Source: Defluviimonas salinarum
Lineage (GTDB): Bacteria > Pseudomonadota > Alphaproteobacteria > Rhodobacterales > Rhodobacteraceae
Assembly: GCF_026013545.1 (NCBI RefSeq)
Contig: NZ_JAPDOG010000005.1
Location: 62,001-126,000 of the forward strand
DNA length: 64,000 nucleotides
Direction: 5' to 3'
The translations under genes were made by a program, and so were the position numbers. Positions 32,885-42,902 of this stretch are shown here, in pieces. Each line of letters opens with the position of its first letter. Positions within the stretch are counted from its first letter, which is position 1. The notes under the pieces were generated by a model. It saw only the letters and a list, made by a program, of their open reading frames with translations, did not search any database and had not been told where the DNA came from.

Positions 32885-33483
32885 TCAGTAAGAGTGCGTT
32901 TCACAAACCAGAATGCTCGTTCGTGAGGTGAAAAAGTCCCGTGCGAAGGGGATATCAACGCCGAGCGCTGCAGGCGGGTGTTCTTCGCAGACACGCAGCA
33001 TGTCTTTGTGCATGTCTATTGTGCCATTGAAAATCGAATCGCCCCTCTTGTCCGGCCTTCTTGTTTCCCAGACAGCTTCGCGATCGACAGTAATTCGAAA
33101 TCCGGTTTGCTCACAAAGACCGCATGCGCCTCGGAGTGTCGGCGCGCGATAATCGACGGTCTCAAAAACGACCTTCTTGTTCTCGATCATGCACTCTGCC
33201 GGGTCCTCGTTAAGGGCATGCAAATCGCGGGGAGCATCTCGCTCTCGGGCATCTGAATGGAGCTGCCCCCTCCGACTTCAGTCCGAAATACCCTGACGAA
33301 GAAATGCTGCTGATAGGAAATACCATCAAGCTCGTAGCAATGTGCCAGAACCACGGATCCCCATTGATCCGCCTGGGCTTGCACGAAGCAAGCGAGTTGG
33401 ATTGCCAAGCTCAACAAGATAGATCTGAAACTTGGCAAAAGAGGGCGCCTGTTAACAAAATTCTCTGCGAACGGTCCGATCAT
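32885..33483 (-). pseudogene. Frameshifted gene for a small cysteine-rich secreted protein
   Basis: Reading the minus strand from ATG 33483, the first frame gives a signal peptide (RSILLSLAIQLACFVQAQA) and then DQWGSVVLAHCYELDGISYQQHF, and runs out at a TGA at 33187. The remaining protein continues in another frame to TAA-type end at 32885 (for example ENKKVVFETVDYRAP, GACGLCEQTGFRITVD, SRTSILVCETHSY). One extra G in the run of five G (minus strand; plus C at 33266-33270) would join the frames into about 199 residues with at least six cysteines after the signal. GC and codon use are lower than in neighbours. Upstream starts at 33489 and 33504 are possible. Function unknown; alternatives are a sequencing error in a homopolymer, phase variation or -1 slippage. 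Confidence 0.6.
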
Positions 33484-33561
33484 AGGCATGAATCCGCTGC
33501 GCATGCAAAGGTCTGCCGGGTCCACAAGGCGGACCAACACGACTTGCGGACATCTCCAAAG

Positions 33562-33586
33562 AAAAAGCCGCCCGAACCCGGGCGGC
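33562..33586 (-). terminator. Terminator of the rimP-nusA-infB operon
   Basis: On the minus strand GCCGCCCG (plus 33579-33586) and CGGGCGGC (plus 33567-33574) form an 8 bp GC-rich stem with a 4-base loop, followed by five T residues and TCTTT. It stands about 28 bp after the infB stop. Confidence 0.9.
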
Positions 33587-33613
33587 CTTTCCAATTCACA
33601 ATCGCGGGCGCGA

Positions 33614-36151
33614 TCAGGCGAGCTTGCGCTCGACCTCCTCGCGCTCGAAGATCTCGATGACGTCGCCCGGGCGGATGTCGTCGTAGTTCTCGAACGCCAT
33701 GCCGCATTCCTGGCCGGACTGCACTTCCTTGACCTCATCCTTGAAGCGCTTCAGCGTCTTCAGCGTGCCCTCGTGGATCACGACATCGTCGCGCAGGAGC
33801 CGGACGCCGGCCGAGCGACGCGCCACGCCCTCGGTGACGAGGCAGCCCGCGACCTTGCCGACGCCGGAGACCTTGAAGACCTCCTTGATCGACGCATAGC
33901 CGATGAAGTTCTCGCGGATCTCGGCCGAGAGAAGTCCCGAGGCCGCCTTCTTCACGTCGTCCACGAGATCGTAGATGACCGAGTAGTAGCGGATCTCGAC
34001 GCCCTTCTGGTTCGCCGCCGTCCGTGCCGGCGCGTTGGCCCGCACGTTGAAACCGATCACCGGCGCACCCGACGCTTCGGCAAGACCGATATCCGATTCG
34101 GTGATCGCGCCGACGCCGTAATGCAGCACGCGGACGCGCACTTCCTCGTTGCCGATCTTCTCCATCGCCTGGACGATCGCCTCGGCGGAACCCTGCACGT
34201 CGGCCTTCACCACGATCGGCAGCTCGGAAATGTTCTTGTCTTCCTTGGCCTTGGCCATGAGCTGTTCGAGCGTCGTCGCCGCACCGGCCGCCGCGCGCTT
34301 GTCCTTTGCGGCCTGCTCACGGTAGTTCGCGATCTCGCGCGCCTGCGCCTCGGTCTCGACCACGTTGAGGACGTCGCCGGCCTCCGGCGTGCCGTTGAGG
34401 CCAAGGACCTCGACCGGCACCGACGGCCCGGCCTCGGTTACCCGCTCGCCCTGGTCGTTGATCAGCGCGCGCACCTTGCCCCACTGCTCGCCGACGACGA
34501 AGATGTCGCCCTGCTTCAGCGTGCCGTGCTGGACGAGAACCGTGGCAACCGGGCCGCGGCCGACGTCGAGCTTGGCCTCGATCACCGCACCCATCGCGGC
34601 GCGTTCCGGGTTGGCCTTGAGTTCGAGGATCTCCGCCTGCAGCGCGATCGCCTCGAGGAGGCTGTCGAGCCCCTTGCCGGTCTTGGCCGAAACCTCGACA
34701 TCCTGCACCTCGCCCGACATCGCCTCGACGACAACCTCGTGCTGCAGCAGATCGGTCCGCACTTTCTGCGGATTGGCGGACGGCTTGTCGCATTTGTTGA
34801 TCGCGACGATCATCGGCACCTTGGCGGCCTTGGCGTGGTTGATCGCCTCGATCGTCTGCGGCATGACCGCGTCATCGGCGGCGACCACGAGCACGACGAT
34901 ATCCGTCACCTGCGCGCCGCGGGCGCGCATCGAGGTGAAGGCGGCGTGGCCCGGCGTGTCGAGGAAGGTCAGCACGGCACCCGACTCGGTCGTCACCTGG
35001 TAGGCGCCGATGTGCTGGGTGATGCCGCCGGCCTCGCCGGAGACGACGTTGGTCTGGCGGATCGCGTCGAGCAGCGAGGTCTTGCCGTGGTCGACATGGC
35101 CCATGATCGTGATGATCGGCGGGCGCGGCTGAAGATCCTCGGCCTTGTCCTCGACCGTGTCGATGACCTGCTCGACGTCGGCGTCGGAGACGCGGACCGC
35201 GTGGTGGCCAAACTCCTCGATCACCAGCTCGGCGGTGTCAGCGTCGATGGGCTGGTTCATGTTGACCATCATGCCCATCTTCATCAGCGCCTTGACCACG
35301 TCGGCGGCGCGCTCGGCCATCCGGTTGGCAAGTTCCGAGACGATGATCGTCTCGGGCAGCTGCACGTCGCGCGACTGCTTCTCGGCGCGCTGGCTCATGC
35401 CCATCGCCTTCTGGCGGGCACGCTCCTGCTTGCGCTTCATCGCGGCCAGCGAACGCTGGCGCCCGCCCTCGCCGGAAAGCGCCTCGGAAAGCGTCAGCTT
35501 GCCGGCGCGACGGCTGTCGTCGCGCGCGCCCTTGCCGCGCGAATCCTTGTCGGTGGCGGCGCCGCGGGTGTCGCGCTCACGGTCGGTCTTGCGCGGGCCA
35601 CCGACGCTGACGCCCTTGGTTTCGGCACGGCTCGCGGCAGCCTCGACGGCCGCCGGGTCGACCGGCGCGGGTTTCGCCGCCGCCGGCTTCTTGAACTCTT
35701 CCTTGCGGGCGGCGCGGGCCTCGGCTTCCTCGGCCTTGCGGGCCTCTTCCTCGGCCTTGGCCTTCAGCGCCTCTTCGCGCTCGCGATCCTCGCGCTCCTT
35801 GGCTTCGATCTCGGCGCGGCGACGCTCGCGCTCTTCCTCGCGCTGACGCTCCTCCTCGGCGCGTTGAGCGGCCTCTTCGACCTCGCGCGCCTTGGCGGCC
35901 TGCAGCGCCTTCAGACGGCGCTCCATCTCGGCATCGGAGATCCCGGCCGGACGGCGCGACGGATCGCCCGCACCCTTGGCGCCGGCAGAACCGGACGAGC
36001 CCGCAGCGGCACCGGGCTTCGGCACGACGACGCGCTTGCGTTTCGTCTCGACGACGACGCTCTTCGTCCGGCCATGCGAGAAGCTCTGCTTCACCTGGCC
36101 GGAACGCCCGCCACCGAGGCCGAGAGGTTTCTTACCGTCTGTTTCGCTCAT
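33614..36151 (-). CDS. infB: Translation initiation factor IF-2
   Basis: IF-2 is the GTPase that brings fMet-tRNA to the 30S subunit. The protein has 845 residues: a variable N-terminus with a long charged, arginine/glutamate/alanine-rich coiled-coil part (about 80-260), an IF2_N helical module, the G domain ([37 protein letters not shown]), and the C-terminal domains II-IV that bind the initiator tRNA. The ATG overlaps the stop of ylxR (ATGA). It is the last gene of the rimP operon. Confidence 0.98.
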   Translation of the reverse strand: MSETDGKKPLGLGGGRSGQVKQSFSHGRTKSVVVETKRKRVVVPKPGAAAGSSGSAGAKGAGDPSRRPAGISDAEMERRLKALQAAKAREVEEAAQRAEEERQREEERERRRAEIEAKEREDREREEALKAKAEEEARKAEEAEARAARKEEFKKPAAAKPAPVDPAAVEAAASRAETKGVSVGGPRKTDRERDTRGAATDKDSRGKGARDDSRRAGKLTLSEALSGEGGRQRSLAAMKRKQERARQKAMGMSQRAEKQSRDVQLPETIIVSELANRMAERAADVVKALMKMGMMVNMNQPIDADTAELVIEEFGHHAVRVSDADVEQVIDTVEDKAEDLQPRPPIITIMGHVDHGKTSLLDAIRQTNVVSGEAGGITQHIGAYQVTTESGAVLTFLDTPGHAAFTSMRARGAQVTDIVVLVVAADDAVMPQTIEAINHAKAAKVPMIVAINKCDKPSANPQKVRTDLLQHEVVVEAMSGEVQDVEVSAKTGKGLDSLLEAIALQAEILELKANPERAAMGAVIEAKLDVGRGPVATVLVQHGTLKQGDIFVVGEQWGKVRALINDQGERVTEAGPSVPVEVLGLNGTPEAGDVLNVVETEAQAREIANYREQAAKDKRAAAGAATTLEQLMAKAKEDKNISELPIVVKADVQGSAEAIVQAMEKIGNEEVRVRVLHYGVGAITESDIGLAEASGAPVIGFNVRANAPARTAANQKGVEIRYYSVIYDLVDDVKKAASGLLSAEIRENFIGYASIKEVFKVSGVGKVAGCLVTEGVARRSAGVRLLRDDVVIHEGTLKTLKRFKDEVKEVQSGQECGMAFENYDDIRPGDVIEIFEREEVERKLA

Positions 36152-36777
36152 GCCGACTTCGTATCCTTCCCGGCGGACCTTCCGCCGTCATCTTTTCGCA
36201 AACCCGAAAGCTTTGCCGCTTCCTCTACTACACGCGCAGAGAGTCCGCCAGCGGCAAGCGCGCCATGTATCACACTATCGCGGCCAAATGCCAGCCCGAG
36301 CTCCGAGGAGGTCAGGCAGCCGAACCAGCGCCCGCCCTCCGGGGTCCAGAGCTTGCCCTTGCCGCGCTCCGATCCGTCGGAGGCCTGGAGCAGCACCTTG
36401 GCCCTGCCCTCGGCCAGCCAGCCCTTGACCTTCTCGAACCCCGCGACCGCGCGGCCCGCCTTGCGCGCCAGCGACACGAGGTCGACGACCCGCCGCGCGA
36501 CCGCCGCCTCGACCAGATCGGCGAGATCCGCGGGCACCGTCACCGGCGCCTTCGCGGCGCGCGAGAAGAGCCCCTTCGCCGCCGCCTTCTGGATTGCCGC
36601 CTTGTCGGCGGTGACCCAGATGCCGCGGCCCGGCAGCTTGCCGGCAAGATCGGCGACGACCTGCCCGTCGGGGCTGACGACGAAGCGGATCAGCCCGGCC
36701 TTCGGCTGCACATCGCCCGTGACGATGCAGCGCCGTTCCGGCTCGTCCCTCACCTTGTCGCTTCCCCCGCGGGTCAT
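36148..36777 (-). CDS. ylxR: YlxR (DUF448) RNA-binding protein with L7Ae-like C-terminal part
   Basis: The protein has about 209 residues. The N-terminal YlxR/DUF448 domain ([33 protein letters not shown]) is followed by an L7Ae-like domain ([32 protein letters not shown]), a fusion typical of alphaproteobacteria. It lies between nusA and infB, where it is nearly always found, and probably binds RNA or RNase P (family inference). ATG 36777, with GGGAG eight bases upstream, is preferred over GTG 36786. Confidence 0.91.
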   Translation of the reverse strand: MTRGGSDKVRDEPERRCIVTGDVQPKAGLIRFVVSPDGQVVADLAGKLPGRGIWVTADKAAIQKAAAKGLFSRAAKAPVTVPADLADLVEAAVARRVVDLVSLARKAGRAVAGFEKVKGWLAEGRAKVLLQASDGSERGKGKLWTPEGGRWFGCLTSSELGLAFGRDSVIHGALAAGGLSARVVEEAAKLSGLRKDDGGRSAGKDTKSA

Positions 36778-36800
36778 CGCTGTCACTCCCGAGGCCCTTG

Positions 36801-38411
36801 TCAGGCCTCGGCCTCCTCTTCTTCCTCGCCCTCGTCGGCCTCGGCCTCAAGCTCGGCCGGATCGACCCAGCCGAGCTGGATTCGCGCGGTCATCACGAGG
36901 TGCTGCGCCTCTTCGAGGCTCATGTCGAACTTCTCGAGGATGCCCTCGTCCTTGACCCGCTCGCCGTTCACGGTGGTCCAGCCGCCGGCCAGTTCCCAAT
37001 CGGCACAGGTGGCGAAGTCCTCGAGCGTCTTGACGTCGTCCTTGGCCAGCGCCTCGACCATCTGCGGCGTCAGCCCCTCGAACGAGATCAGGCTGTCCTC
37101 GACGCCCAGCGCGCGGGCGTTCTCGAGCGCCTTGCGGTTCTGCTCCTCGATCACGTCACGGGCGCGCGCCTGAAGCTCCTCGGCGGTCGACTCGTCGACG
37201 CCCTCGATCGACAGAAGTTCGTCGATCTCGATATAGGCGACCTCTTCGAGGCTGGTGAAGCCTTCCGCGACCAGAAGCTGGGCGAAGAACTCGTCGAGAT
37301 CGAGCGCCTCGACGAAGAGCTTGGTGCGCTCGGCGAATTCCGCCTGACGCCGGCGGCTTTCCTCTTCCTCGGTGAGGATGTCGATGTCGAGCCCGGTGAG
37401 CTGCGAGGCGAGCCGCACGTTCTGGCCGCGCCGGCCGATCGCGAGCGAAAGCTGCTCGTCCGGCACCACGACCTCGATCTTGCCGGCCTCCTCGTCGATC
37501 ACGACCTTCGCGACCTCGGAGGGCTGCAGCGCGTTGACGAGGAACGTCGCCTGATCCTCGTTCCACGGGATGATGTCGATCTTCTCGCCCTGAAGCTCGT
37601 TCACGACCGCCTGCACGCGGGAGCCGCGCATGCCGACGCAGGCGCCGACCGGGTCGATCGAGTTGTCATAGGAGATGACGCCGATCTTCGCGCGCGAACC
37701 GGGATCGCGGGCCACGGCCTTGATCTCGATGATGCCGTCGTAGATCTCCGGCACTTCCATCTTGAAGAGCTCGGCCATGAACTGCGGATCGGTGCGGGAA
37801 AGGAACACCTGCGGGCCGCGCGGCTCGCGGCGCACGTCCTTGATGTAGCAGCGGATGCGGTCGTTCGGGCGGTAGCTCTCGCGGCCGATCTTCTCGTTGC
37901 GGCGCAGGATCGCCTCGCCGCGGCCGATATCGACGATGATGTTGCCGTATTCCTCGCGTTTGACGACGCCGTTGATGATCGTGCCCTTGCGGTCCTTGAA
38001 TTCCTCGAACTGGCGGTCGCGCTCTGCCTCGCGCACCTTCTGGAGGATGACCTGCTTGGCCGACTGCGCCGCGATCCGGCCGAGGTCCACGGGGGGCACT
38101 TCCTCGACGAAGACGTCGCCGATCTGGGGATCGGCCATGTACTGCTTGGCCTGCTTGACCGTCATCTCGGCCTGGTAGTTCTCCACCGCGTCATCCTCGA
38201 CGACGGTGCGGACGCGGGTGAAGGTGGCGCGGCCGGTCTTGCGGTCGATCGCGACGCGGATGTCCATCTCCGCCCCGTAGCGAGACTTCGCGGCACGGGC
38301 GAGGCTTTCCTCCATCGCCTCGATCACGAGGCCGGGGTCGATCATCTTCTCGCGCGCGACCGCCTCGGCGGTTTGCAGCAGCTCCAGCTGGTTGGCAGAG
38401 GTAATCGCCAT
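36801..38411 (-). CDS. nusA: Transcription termination/antitermination factor NusA
   Basis: The protein has 536 residues: an N-terminal polymerase-binding domain (about 1-125, [19 protein letters not shown]), an S1 domain (about 135-200), two KH domains ([26 protein letters not shown] and the following [16 protein letters not shown]), then two helix-hairpin-helix repeats and an acidic end. NusA enhances pausing and intrinsic termination and supports antitermination complexes. It starts one base after the rimP stop. The attenuator in the operon leader could respond to NusA itself. Confidence 0.98.
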   Translation of the reverse strand: MAITSANQLELLQTAEAVAREKMIDPGLVIEAMEESLARAAKSRYGAEMDIRVAIDRKTGRATFTRVRTVVEDDAVENYQAEMTVKQAKQYMADPQIGDVFVEEVPPVDLGRIAAQSAKQVILQKVREAERDRQFEEFKDRKGTIINGVVKREEYGNIIVDIGRGEAILRRNEKIGRESYRPNDRIRCYIKDVRREPRGPQVFLSRTDPQFMAELFKMEVPEIYDGIIEIKAVARDPGSRAKIGVISYDNSIDPVGACVGMRGSRVQAVVNELQGEKIDIIPWNEDQATFLVNALQPSEVAKVVIDEEAGKIEVVVPDEQLSLAIGRRGQNVRLASQLTGLDIDILTEEEESRRRQAEFAERTKLFVEALDLDEFFAQLLVAEGFTSLEEVAYIEIDELLSIEGVDESTAEELQARARDVIEEQNRKALENARALGVEDSLISFEGLTPQMVEALAKDDVKTLEDFATCADWELAGGWTTVNGERVKDEGILEKFDMSLEEAQHLVMTARIQLGWVDPAELEAEADEGEEEEEAEA

Positions 38412-38981
38412 TCACTCCTCCTCGGAAGTCTCTTCTTCGATGTCGTCAAACGCGGATTCGTCGACGGCCTGGGTGGCCTTCTTCTGCCGCAGCATTTCGG
38501 TGATCAGCTCGTCGGTCAGCACCAGCTTGGCGTCCGAGAGCCAGTCGAACTTGAGCCCGATCGTGCCTTCCTCGATCTCGATCAGCACCTCGTCGCCCTC
38601 GGTCCCGGCGATCTGACCCTTGAACCGCTTGCGCCCGTCGATGAGCTCGGAGGTCTCGATCTTGGCCTCGTAGCCCTTCCAAGCGTCGAAATCCTTGAGC
38701 CGGGTCAGCGGCCGGTCGATGCCGGGCGAGGAGACCTCGAGGTGATAGGCCTCGTCGATCGGGTCCTCGACATCGAGGACAGCCGAGACCGCGACGGAAA
38801 TCTTCCCGCAATCGTCGACGTCGATGCCACCCTCGGGCCGGTCGGCCATGATCTGCAGCGTCTTGGTATTGCCGCCCATGAGCCGGATCCGCACGAGTTC
38901 GAACCCGAGGCCTTCGATGGTCGGGGTCACGATCTCGGCGAGGCGCCGGTCGATGGCGGTCTTGGCGATCAGTTCGGTCAT
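38412..38981 (-). CDS. rimP: Ribosome maturation factor RimP
   Basis: RimP is needed for 30S subunit maturation. The protein has 189 residues with two domains; the N-terminal one holds [14 protein letters not shown] and the family motif [14 protein letters not shown] lies in the middle. The C-terminus is an acidic tail. The ATG at 38981 is chosen because upstream in-frame sequence covers the leader and its terminator. It is the first gene of the rimP-nusA-ylxR-infB operon. Confidence 0.95.
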   Translation of the reverse strand: MTELIAKTAIDRRLAEIVTPTIEGLGFELVRIRLMGGNTKTLQIMADRPEGGIDVDDCGKISVAVSAVLDVEDPIDEAYHLEVSSPGIDRPLTRLKDFDAWKGYEAKIETSELIDGRKRFKGQIAGTEGDEVLIEIEEGTIGLKFDWLSDAKLVLTDELITEMLRQKKATQAVDESAFDDIEEETSEEE

Positions 38982-39011
38982 CGGTCTCTGTCTGTCCTGG
39001 CTTCGGGCAAT

Positions 39012-39073
39012 AAAAAACGGGCCCTGCGGCCCGTCGATCTTTCCCGGTGGGCTGCGAGTTTGGACCCCGCAGC
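39012..39073 (-). promoter_or_regulatory. Leader attenuator of the rimP operon
   Basis: An intrinsic terminator (7 bp stem ACGGGCC/GGCCCGT, loop GCAG, then six T on the minus strand; plus 39012-39034) stands about 30 bp before rimP but after its promoter. Upstream in the leader, CTGCGG (plus 39067-39072) can pair either with CGCAGC (plus 39051-39056) to form a small hairpin, or with CCGCAG inside the terminator (plus 39024-39029) and open it. This is the layout of a transcription attenuator. Pairings were found by eye. Confidence 0.6.
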
Positions 39074-39088
39074 GCCGCTGTTGAAGCG

Positions 39089-39117
39089 GATATAGGCGAA
39101 AGGGGGTGAGTCTGCAA
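39089..39117 (-). promoter_or_regulatory. Promoter of the rimP-nusA-infB operon
   Basis: On the minus strand TTGCAG (plus 39112-39117) and TATATC (plus 39089-39094) are separated by exactly 17 bp, a good housekeeping promoter. Transcription would start near 39082 and read through the attenuator. Confidence 0.7.
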
Positions 39118-39135
39118 GCGCAGATGCGTTCCACC

Positions 39136-39768
39136 CTACCCCCCGCTTTTCCAGCCCTTGTCGCGGTGGCTGCCGTCGCAATAGGGCTTGTTGCCCGAGA
39201 GCCCGCAGCGACAGAGGACGTATTTCTCGCGGCTCGCCCCCTCGCCCGCCGGCGGTGCGCCGACAAGCTCGAGGCCGAGCACCCAGTAGGGTCCGTTCTT
39301 CTGCACCTCGATCTCGGCGCGACCGTGCGGCAGCAGGTGCTCGGGCCCCGCGAGCGCCAGCGCGCCGGAGGGACAGGCGGCGATCACCGCCTCGATTTCG
39401 TTGCGGCTTCCCCTGTCGGGCTGGACCCAGGGCTTTTCCGCCGGGTTGAAGACATGCCCGGCGATGCGGCCGCATTCGGCGGCGTGGGAGCAAAGCCGCG
39501 GGTTGTAGGTGACGGTGACCTCCTCGCCCTCGTAGGCGATCAGCCGGTCGCGCCCGGCGGCCGGGATCTCCGCGCCCGACTGAAAGCCCACGCGCTTGTG
39601 GCTGCCGTCGCAGAAAGGCTTGTTGGCGCTGTGGCCGCAGCGGCAAAGCGTGGTGACGGACTTGGTTTCCAGCATCTCCCCGTCCTCGCCCTTGAGGCGG
39701 GTCAGCCGCTTGACCACGAAGGGACCGTTCTCGCGCGCCTCGATGGTGACTTTGGTGTCATCAGTCAT
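39136..39768 (-). CDS. Iron-sulfur protein with two CDGSH domains and a central divergent 4Fe-4S domain
   Basis: The protein has 210 residues. The first CDGSH-type 2Fe-2S motif is [16 protein letters not shown] (about residues 42-57). A middle part with [15 protein letters not shown] and ACPSGAL matches the divergent mono-cluster 4Fe-4S domain. The second CDGSH motif is [16 protein letters not shown] near the C-terminus. No TM anchor is present, so it is soluble, unlike mitoNEET. It probably moves electrons or iron-sulfur clusters. The ATG at 39768 follows GGGAGAAG. It is upstream of rimP on the same strand. Confidence 0.9.
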   Translation of the reverse strand: MTDDTKVTIEARENGPFVVKRLTRLKGEDGEMLETKSVTTLCRCGHSANKPFCDGSHKRVGFQSGAEIPAAGRDRLIAYEGEEVTVTYNPRLCSHAAECGRIAGHVFNPAEKPWVQPDRGSRNEIEAVIAACPSGALALAGPEHLLPHGRAEIEVQKNGPYWVLGLELVGAPPAGEGASREKYVLCRCGLSGNKPYCDGSHRDKGWKSGG

Positions 39769-39841
39769 GCGCTTCTCCCTTAGGTTCAAAGGGCAGTGTC
39801 GGTGCGCAACCGACAGGCGTCAAATCCCGATGGCGTGAGAC

Positions 39842-40810
39842 TCAGGCCCGAAGCCCGTCCATGATCCTTACCAGTTCGGCGCTGATCCCGGCTTCGGACA
39901 GCGCGTGACCGGCCCTCGCGACCATCCGCAGATCGGCACGCGCCCAGTTCTGCGCGAGCGTCCAGGCCGAGACCGGCGGGCAGATCATGTCGTAGCGGCC
40001 CTGCACGATCGTCGCGGGGACGTCGCGCAGCTTCGGCAGGTCGCGCAGGATCTGGCCGTCGGTCTCGAGAAACCCCTTGTTGAGGAAAAAGTGGTTCTCG
40101 AGCCTGGCGAAGGCGCGGGCATAGTCGGCCGGCGCCTCGCCGACGATCCCGTCATGCTCGACACTGGCAAGCGCGTTCTCCCAGGCCGCCCAGTTCCGGG
40201 CGTAGCGAGTCTCCTCGGCGCGGTCGCCCGAGAACAGGCGGCGATGATAGGCGGCGATCAGGTCGCCGTGTTCATCCGGCGGGATCGGCCGGGTGAAATC
40301 GGCCCAGCGGTCGGGCCAGAACGCCCCGGCGCCGCCGCCATAGAACCAGCCGAGCTCGCCCTCGGTCATCAGGAACACGCCGCGCAGTACCAGATGGCGG
40401 GCCCGTTCGGGATGGGTCTGGGCGTAGATCAAAGCGAGCGTCGCGCCCCAGCTGCCGCCGAAGACGATCCAGTTCCGGATGCCGAGCGCCTCGCGGATCC
40501 GCTCGATATCGGCGACGAGGTGCCAGGTCGTGTTCGCCTCGACGCTGGCATGGGGCCGCGAGCGGCCGCAGCCGCGCTGGTCGAAGAGGATCACCCGGTA
40601 GACCGAGGGGTCGAAATAGCGCCGCATCGCGGGCGAGCAACCGCCGCCCGGCCCGCCATGCAGGATCACCACCGGCAGGCCCGAGGGGTGGCCGCATTGT
40701 TCGACATAGATCTGGTGGCCGTCGCCCACATCCATCATGCGCTGATCGAACGGTTCGATCTGCGGATAAAGAAAGGCGCCTGCGCGCTTTTGCCCTGCGA
40801 CCCGGTCCAT
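39842..40810 (-). CDS. pip: Proline iminopeptidase
   Basis: This 322-residue alpha/beta hydrolase releases N-terminal proline from peptides. The oxyanion loop is [10 protein letters not shown], the nucleophile elbow [10 protein letters not shown], and DQRGCGRS follows the family. The acid and histidine are expected in the C-terminal part (GRYDMICP and AGHALSE). The start at 40810 lies six bases after a perfect TATAAT on the minus strand, so the mRNA may have little or no leader. It is divergent from ubiG. Confidence 0.93.
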   Translation of the reverse strand: MDRVAGQKRAGAFLYPQIEPFDQRMMDVGDGHQIYVEQCGHPSGLPVVILHGGPGGGCSPAMRRYFDPSVYRVILFDQRGCGRSRPHASVEANTTWHLVADIERIREALGIRNWIVFGGSWGATLALIYAQTHPERARHLVLRGVFLMTEGELGWFYGGGAGAFWPDRWADFTRPIPPDEHGDLIAAYHRRLFSGDRAEETRYARNWAAWENALASVEHDGIVGEAPADYARAFARLENHFFLNKGFLETDGQILRDLPKLRDVPATIVQGRYDMICPPVSAWTLAQNWARADLRMVARAGHALSEAGISAELVRIMDGLRA

Positions 40811-40829
40811 GATTAAATTATATAACGCA
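40811..40829. promoter_or_regulatory. AT-rich divergent promoter region pip/ubiG
   Basis: An AT-only stretch in a GC-rich setting holds TATAAT for the minus strand (6 bp before the pip ATG) and TATAAC (40821-40826) for the plus strand ahead of ubiG. -35 elements are weak on both strands. Confidence 0.45.
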
Positions 40830-40877
40830 ATCGAAGCGGCCCGCTATGGGGTCCGACAGGAAATGCCGGAGACGATG

Positions 40878-41621
40878 ATGCACGCCGAGACCAACACGGT
40901 CGATCCCGCCGAAGTGGCGAAGTTCGAGGCGATGGCCGCCGAATGGTGGGATCCGCATGGCAAGTTCAAGCCGCTCCACATGATGAACCCGGTGCGGCTC
41001 GACTACATCACCCGCCAGATCGCCGCAGAGTTCGGCCGCGACCTGGCGTCGGAACGGCCCTTCGACGGCTTGCGGCTGCTCGATATCGGCTGCGGTGGCG
41101 GGCTTCTCAGCGAGCCGATGGCACGGCTCGGCGCCACCGTCATCGGCGCCGACGCGGCGGCGCGCAACATTCCCGTCGCGCAACTCCATGCCGAGGCGCA
41201 GGGGCTCGGCATCGACTACCGCCACACCACCGCCGAGGCGCTCGCCGTCGCGGGCGAGGTCTTCGACGTCGTCCTCGCGATGGAGATCGTCGAGCATGTC
41301 GCCGACCCGCAGGAATTCGTGACCACCTGCCGTGAGCTTCTGAAGCCCGGCGGGCTGATGATCGCCTCGACGATCAACCGCAACACCAAGAGCTTCCTCG
41401 CTGCGATCATCGGCGCCGAATGGGTGATGCGTTGGCTGCCGAAGGGCACCCATGACTGGGCGAAGTTCATCACCCCCGACGAGCTGGCCGGGCAGATGCG
41501 GAAGGCGGGGCTTGACCCGGTCGACCGCAAGGGTTTCGTCTTCAATCCGGTGAGCTGGCAATGGTCGATCTCGGACCGCGACCTTTCCGTCAACCACGTC
41601 GCGGCGGGCCTGCGGCGCTGA
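40878..41621 (+). CDS. ubiG: Ubiquinone biosynthesis O-methyltransferase
   Basis: UbiG carries out both O-methylations in ubiquinone synthesis. The protein has about 247 residues. The N-terminal family segment is [19 protein letters not shown], the SAM-binding loop is [19 protein letters not shown], and later marks are LAMEIVEHV and LKPGGLM. ATGs at 40863, 40875 and 40878 are in frame; 40878 has GGAG six bases upstream. The more distant start at 40809 lies in the promoter region and is rejected. It is convergent with marR. Confidence 0.93.
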   Translation: MHAETNTVDPAEVAKFEAMAAEWWDPHGKFKPLHMMNPVRLDYITRQIAAEFGRDLASERPFDGLRLLDIGCGGGLLSEPMARLGATVIGADAAARNIPVAQLHAEAQGLGIDYRHTTAEALAVAGEVFDVVLAMEIVEHVADPQEFVTTCRELLKPGGLMIASTINRNTKSFLAAIIGAEWVMRWLPKGTHDWAKFITPDELAGQMRKAGLDPVDRKGFVFNPVSWQWSISDRDLSVNHVAAGLRR

Positions 41622-41624
41622 CCC

Positions 41625-42065
41625 TTACGCCTTGTCGAGCCGCAGCCTGAGTTCGCGCAGGATCGGCAGGACCGCGCGCACCTTGTCGGAACCGATCGCC
41701 TTGACGACATCGCCGATGATCGGCGCAACGGAGGCGAGCGCGGCATCGCGCGCGGCCCTTCCCGCCGGGCTGATCGAGACGAACTTGCGCCGCGCGTCGT
41801 CCCAATCGGGCCGGATATGGATATGGCCCGCCCATTCGAGCTTGCTCAACGTGTTGGTCATCGCCCCGCGGGTGACGTGAAAGGCATCCGCGAGCTGCGC
41901 CGGCGAGCGTTCGTCGTTCACATGGGCAAGGTGGTTCAGCACCGAGAAATGGCTGAGCTCCATCCCTTTCGGCAGCGCCCGGCTCACGAGGTTGCGCGCA
42001 AGCTGGTCGGCCATGAAGACCTCGGAGAAGAGCGCAATGGCCAGGGGGTCATTTGCTTCCGCCAT
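41625..42065 (-). CDS. MarR-family transcriptional regulator
   Basis: The protein has 146 residues with a winged helix-turn-helix (about 35-110: LPKGMELSHFSVLNHLAH, SPAQLADAFHVTRGAMTNTLSKLE, then a wing with DDARRKFVSIS). It is the last gene of a minus-strand run comF-grxC-nitrilase-marR and starts 3 bp after the nitrilase. It may respond to a phenolic or oxidative signal as many MarR proteins do, but the ligand and target are not evident. No palindromic operator stands out next to it. Confidence 0.88.
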   Translation of the reverse strand: MAEANDPLAIALFSEVFMADQLARNLVSRALPKGMELSHFSVLNHLAHVNDERSPAQLADAFHVTRGAMTNTLSKLEWAGHIHIRPDWDDARRKFVSISPAGRAARDAALASVAPIIGDVVKAIGSDKVRAVLPILRELRLRLDKA

Positions 42066-42068
42066 CGG

Positions 42069-42899
42069 TCACGGCCCCTCGTAGTCGCGGTCGTGGGCAA
42101 GCGAGGGTACCCGGCCGCGCGCCTTCGCCACTTCGGCCAAGTCAAGATCGACATAGCTGATGCCGATCCCGGTCCCGCCGTCGCAAATGACCTCGCCCCA
42201 GGGGGCTATGGCAAGCGAATGGCCATGAGTCCGGCGCTGCCTGCCGCCATGTGCGGCGTGACTTCCGGTCTGGGCCGGGGCGAGCACATAGGCACCGTTC
42301 TCGATCGCGCGGGCGCGCAGGAGCGATTCCCAATGCGCCGCACCCGTGGTGTCGTTGAAGGCGGCGGGCACCGTCAGCACCTCGGCCCCGGCCTTGGCAA
42401 GGCGGCGGTAGAGATGCGGGAAGCGGACATCGTAGCAAACCGTCATGCCGATCGTGGCGAAGGGCGTCCCGGCCAGAACCGCCCGTGCGCCGGGGCGGTA
42501 GCCGGCCGATTCCCGGTACTGCTCTGCCTCCGACACCTTGACGTCGAACATGTGGATCTTGTCGTAACGCGCGGCGATCGCACCATCGGGACCGATCAGG
42601 AACGACCGGTTGGCGAATCGCCCGTCCGCGTCGTGGGTCTTGAGCGCGAGCGAGCCGATCAGGAGCCAGAGGCGAAGCTCCGCCGCCTCGGTCCGAAGCG
42701 CTGCGAGCGTCGGATCGTCCTCCTCGTGGCGCAGCACCGCGGTCTGGTGGTCGCGGTCCGAGGAGACGCAGTTGGTGACCTCGGGCGTCAGCACGAATCC
42801 GGCGCCCGCAGCGGCGGCTTCCCGCACCATCGTCCGGACAACCGGCAGGTTTTCCGCCGGGTCGTCGCTGGATGAGAGTTGCAGAAGCGCCGCCTTCAT
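42069..42899 (-). CDS. Carbon-nitrogen hydrolase, deaminated-glutathione-amidase-like
   Basis: The protein has 276 residues and the nitrilase fold. The catalytic triad is visible: E in VLTPEVTNC, K in RYDKIHMFDV and C in GMTVCYDVRFPHLYR. Segments such as LLIGSLALK and FPHLYRRLAKAGAE place it near Nit1, which hydrolyses deaminated glutathione. The next upstream gene is a glutaredoxin, so a link with glutathione damage control is plausible. It is 3 bp from grxC. Confidence 0.87.
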   Translation of the reverse strand: MKAALLQLSSSDDPAENLPVVRTMVREAAAAGAGFVLTPEVTNCVSSDRDHQTAVLRHEEDDPTLAALRTEAAELRLWLLIGSLALKTHDADGRFANRSFLIGPDGAIAARYDKIHMFDVKVSEAEQYRESAGYRPGARAVLAGTPFATIGMTVCYDVRFPHLYRRLAKAGAEVLTVPAAFNDTTGAAHWESLLRARAIENGAYVLAPAQTGSHAAHGGRQRRTHGHSLAIAPWGEVICDGGTGIGISYVDLDLAEVAKARGRVPSLAHDRDYEGP

Positions 42900-42902
42900 G
42901 AC

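Noticed and set aside
33187-33738. The upstream part of the minus-strand frame before 33504 as coding
   Set aside because: It overlaps the end of infB and its terminator and reads as low-complexity serine/arginine, typical of an antisense or shifted frame of a high-GC gene.
33488-36955. A 1155-codon open frame on the plus strand opposite infB and ylxR
   Set aside because: It is antisense to genes with clear IF-2 and YlxR motifs. High GC with strong codon bias keeps antisense frames open; its translation shows no domain.
36798-39095. A 765-codon plus-strand frame opposite nusA and rimP
   Set aside because: Shadow frame; it also runs through the operon leader and has no recognisable motif.
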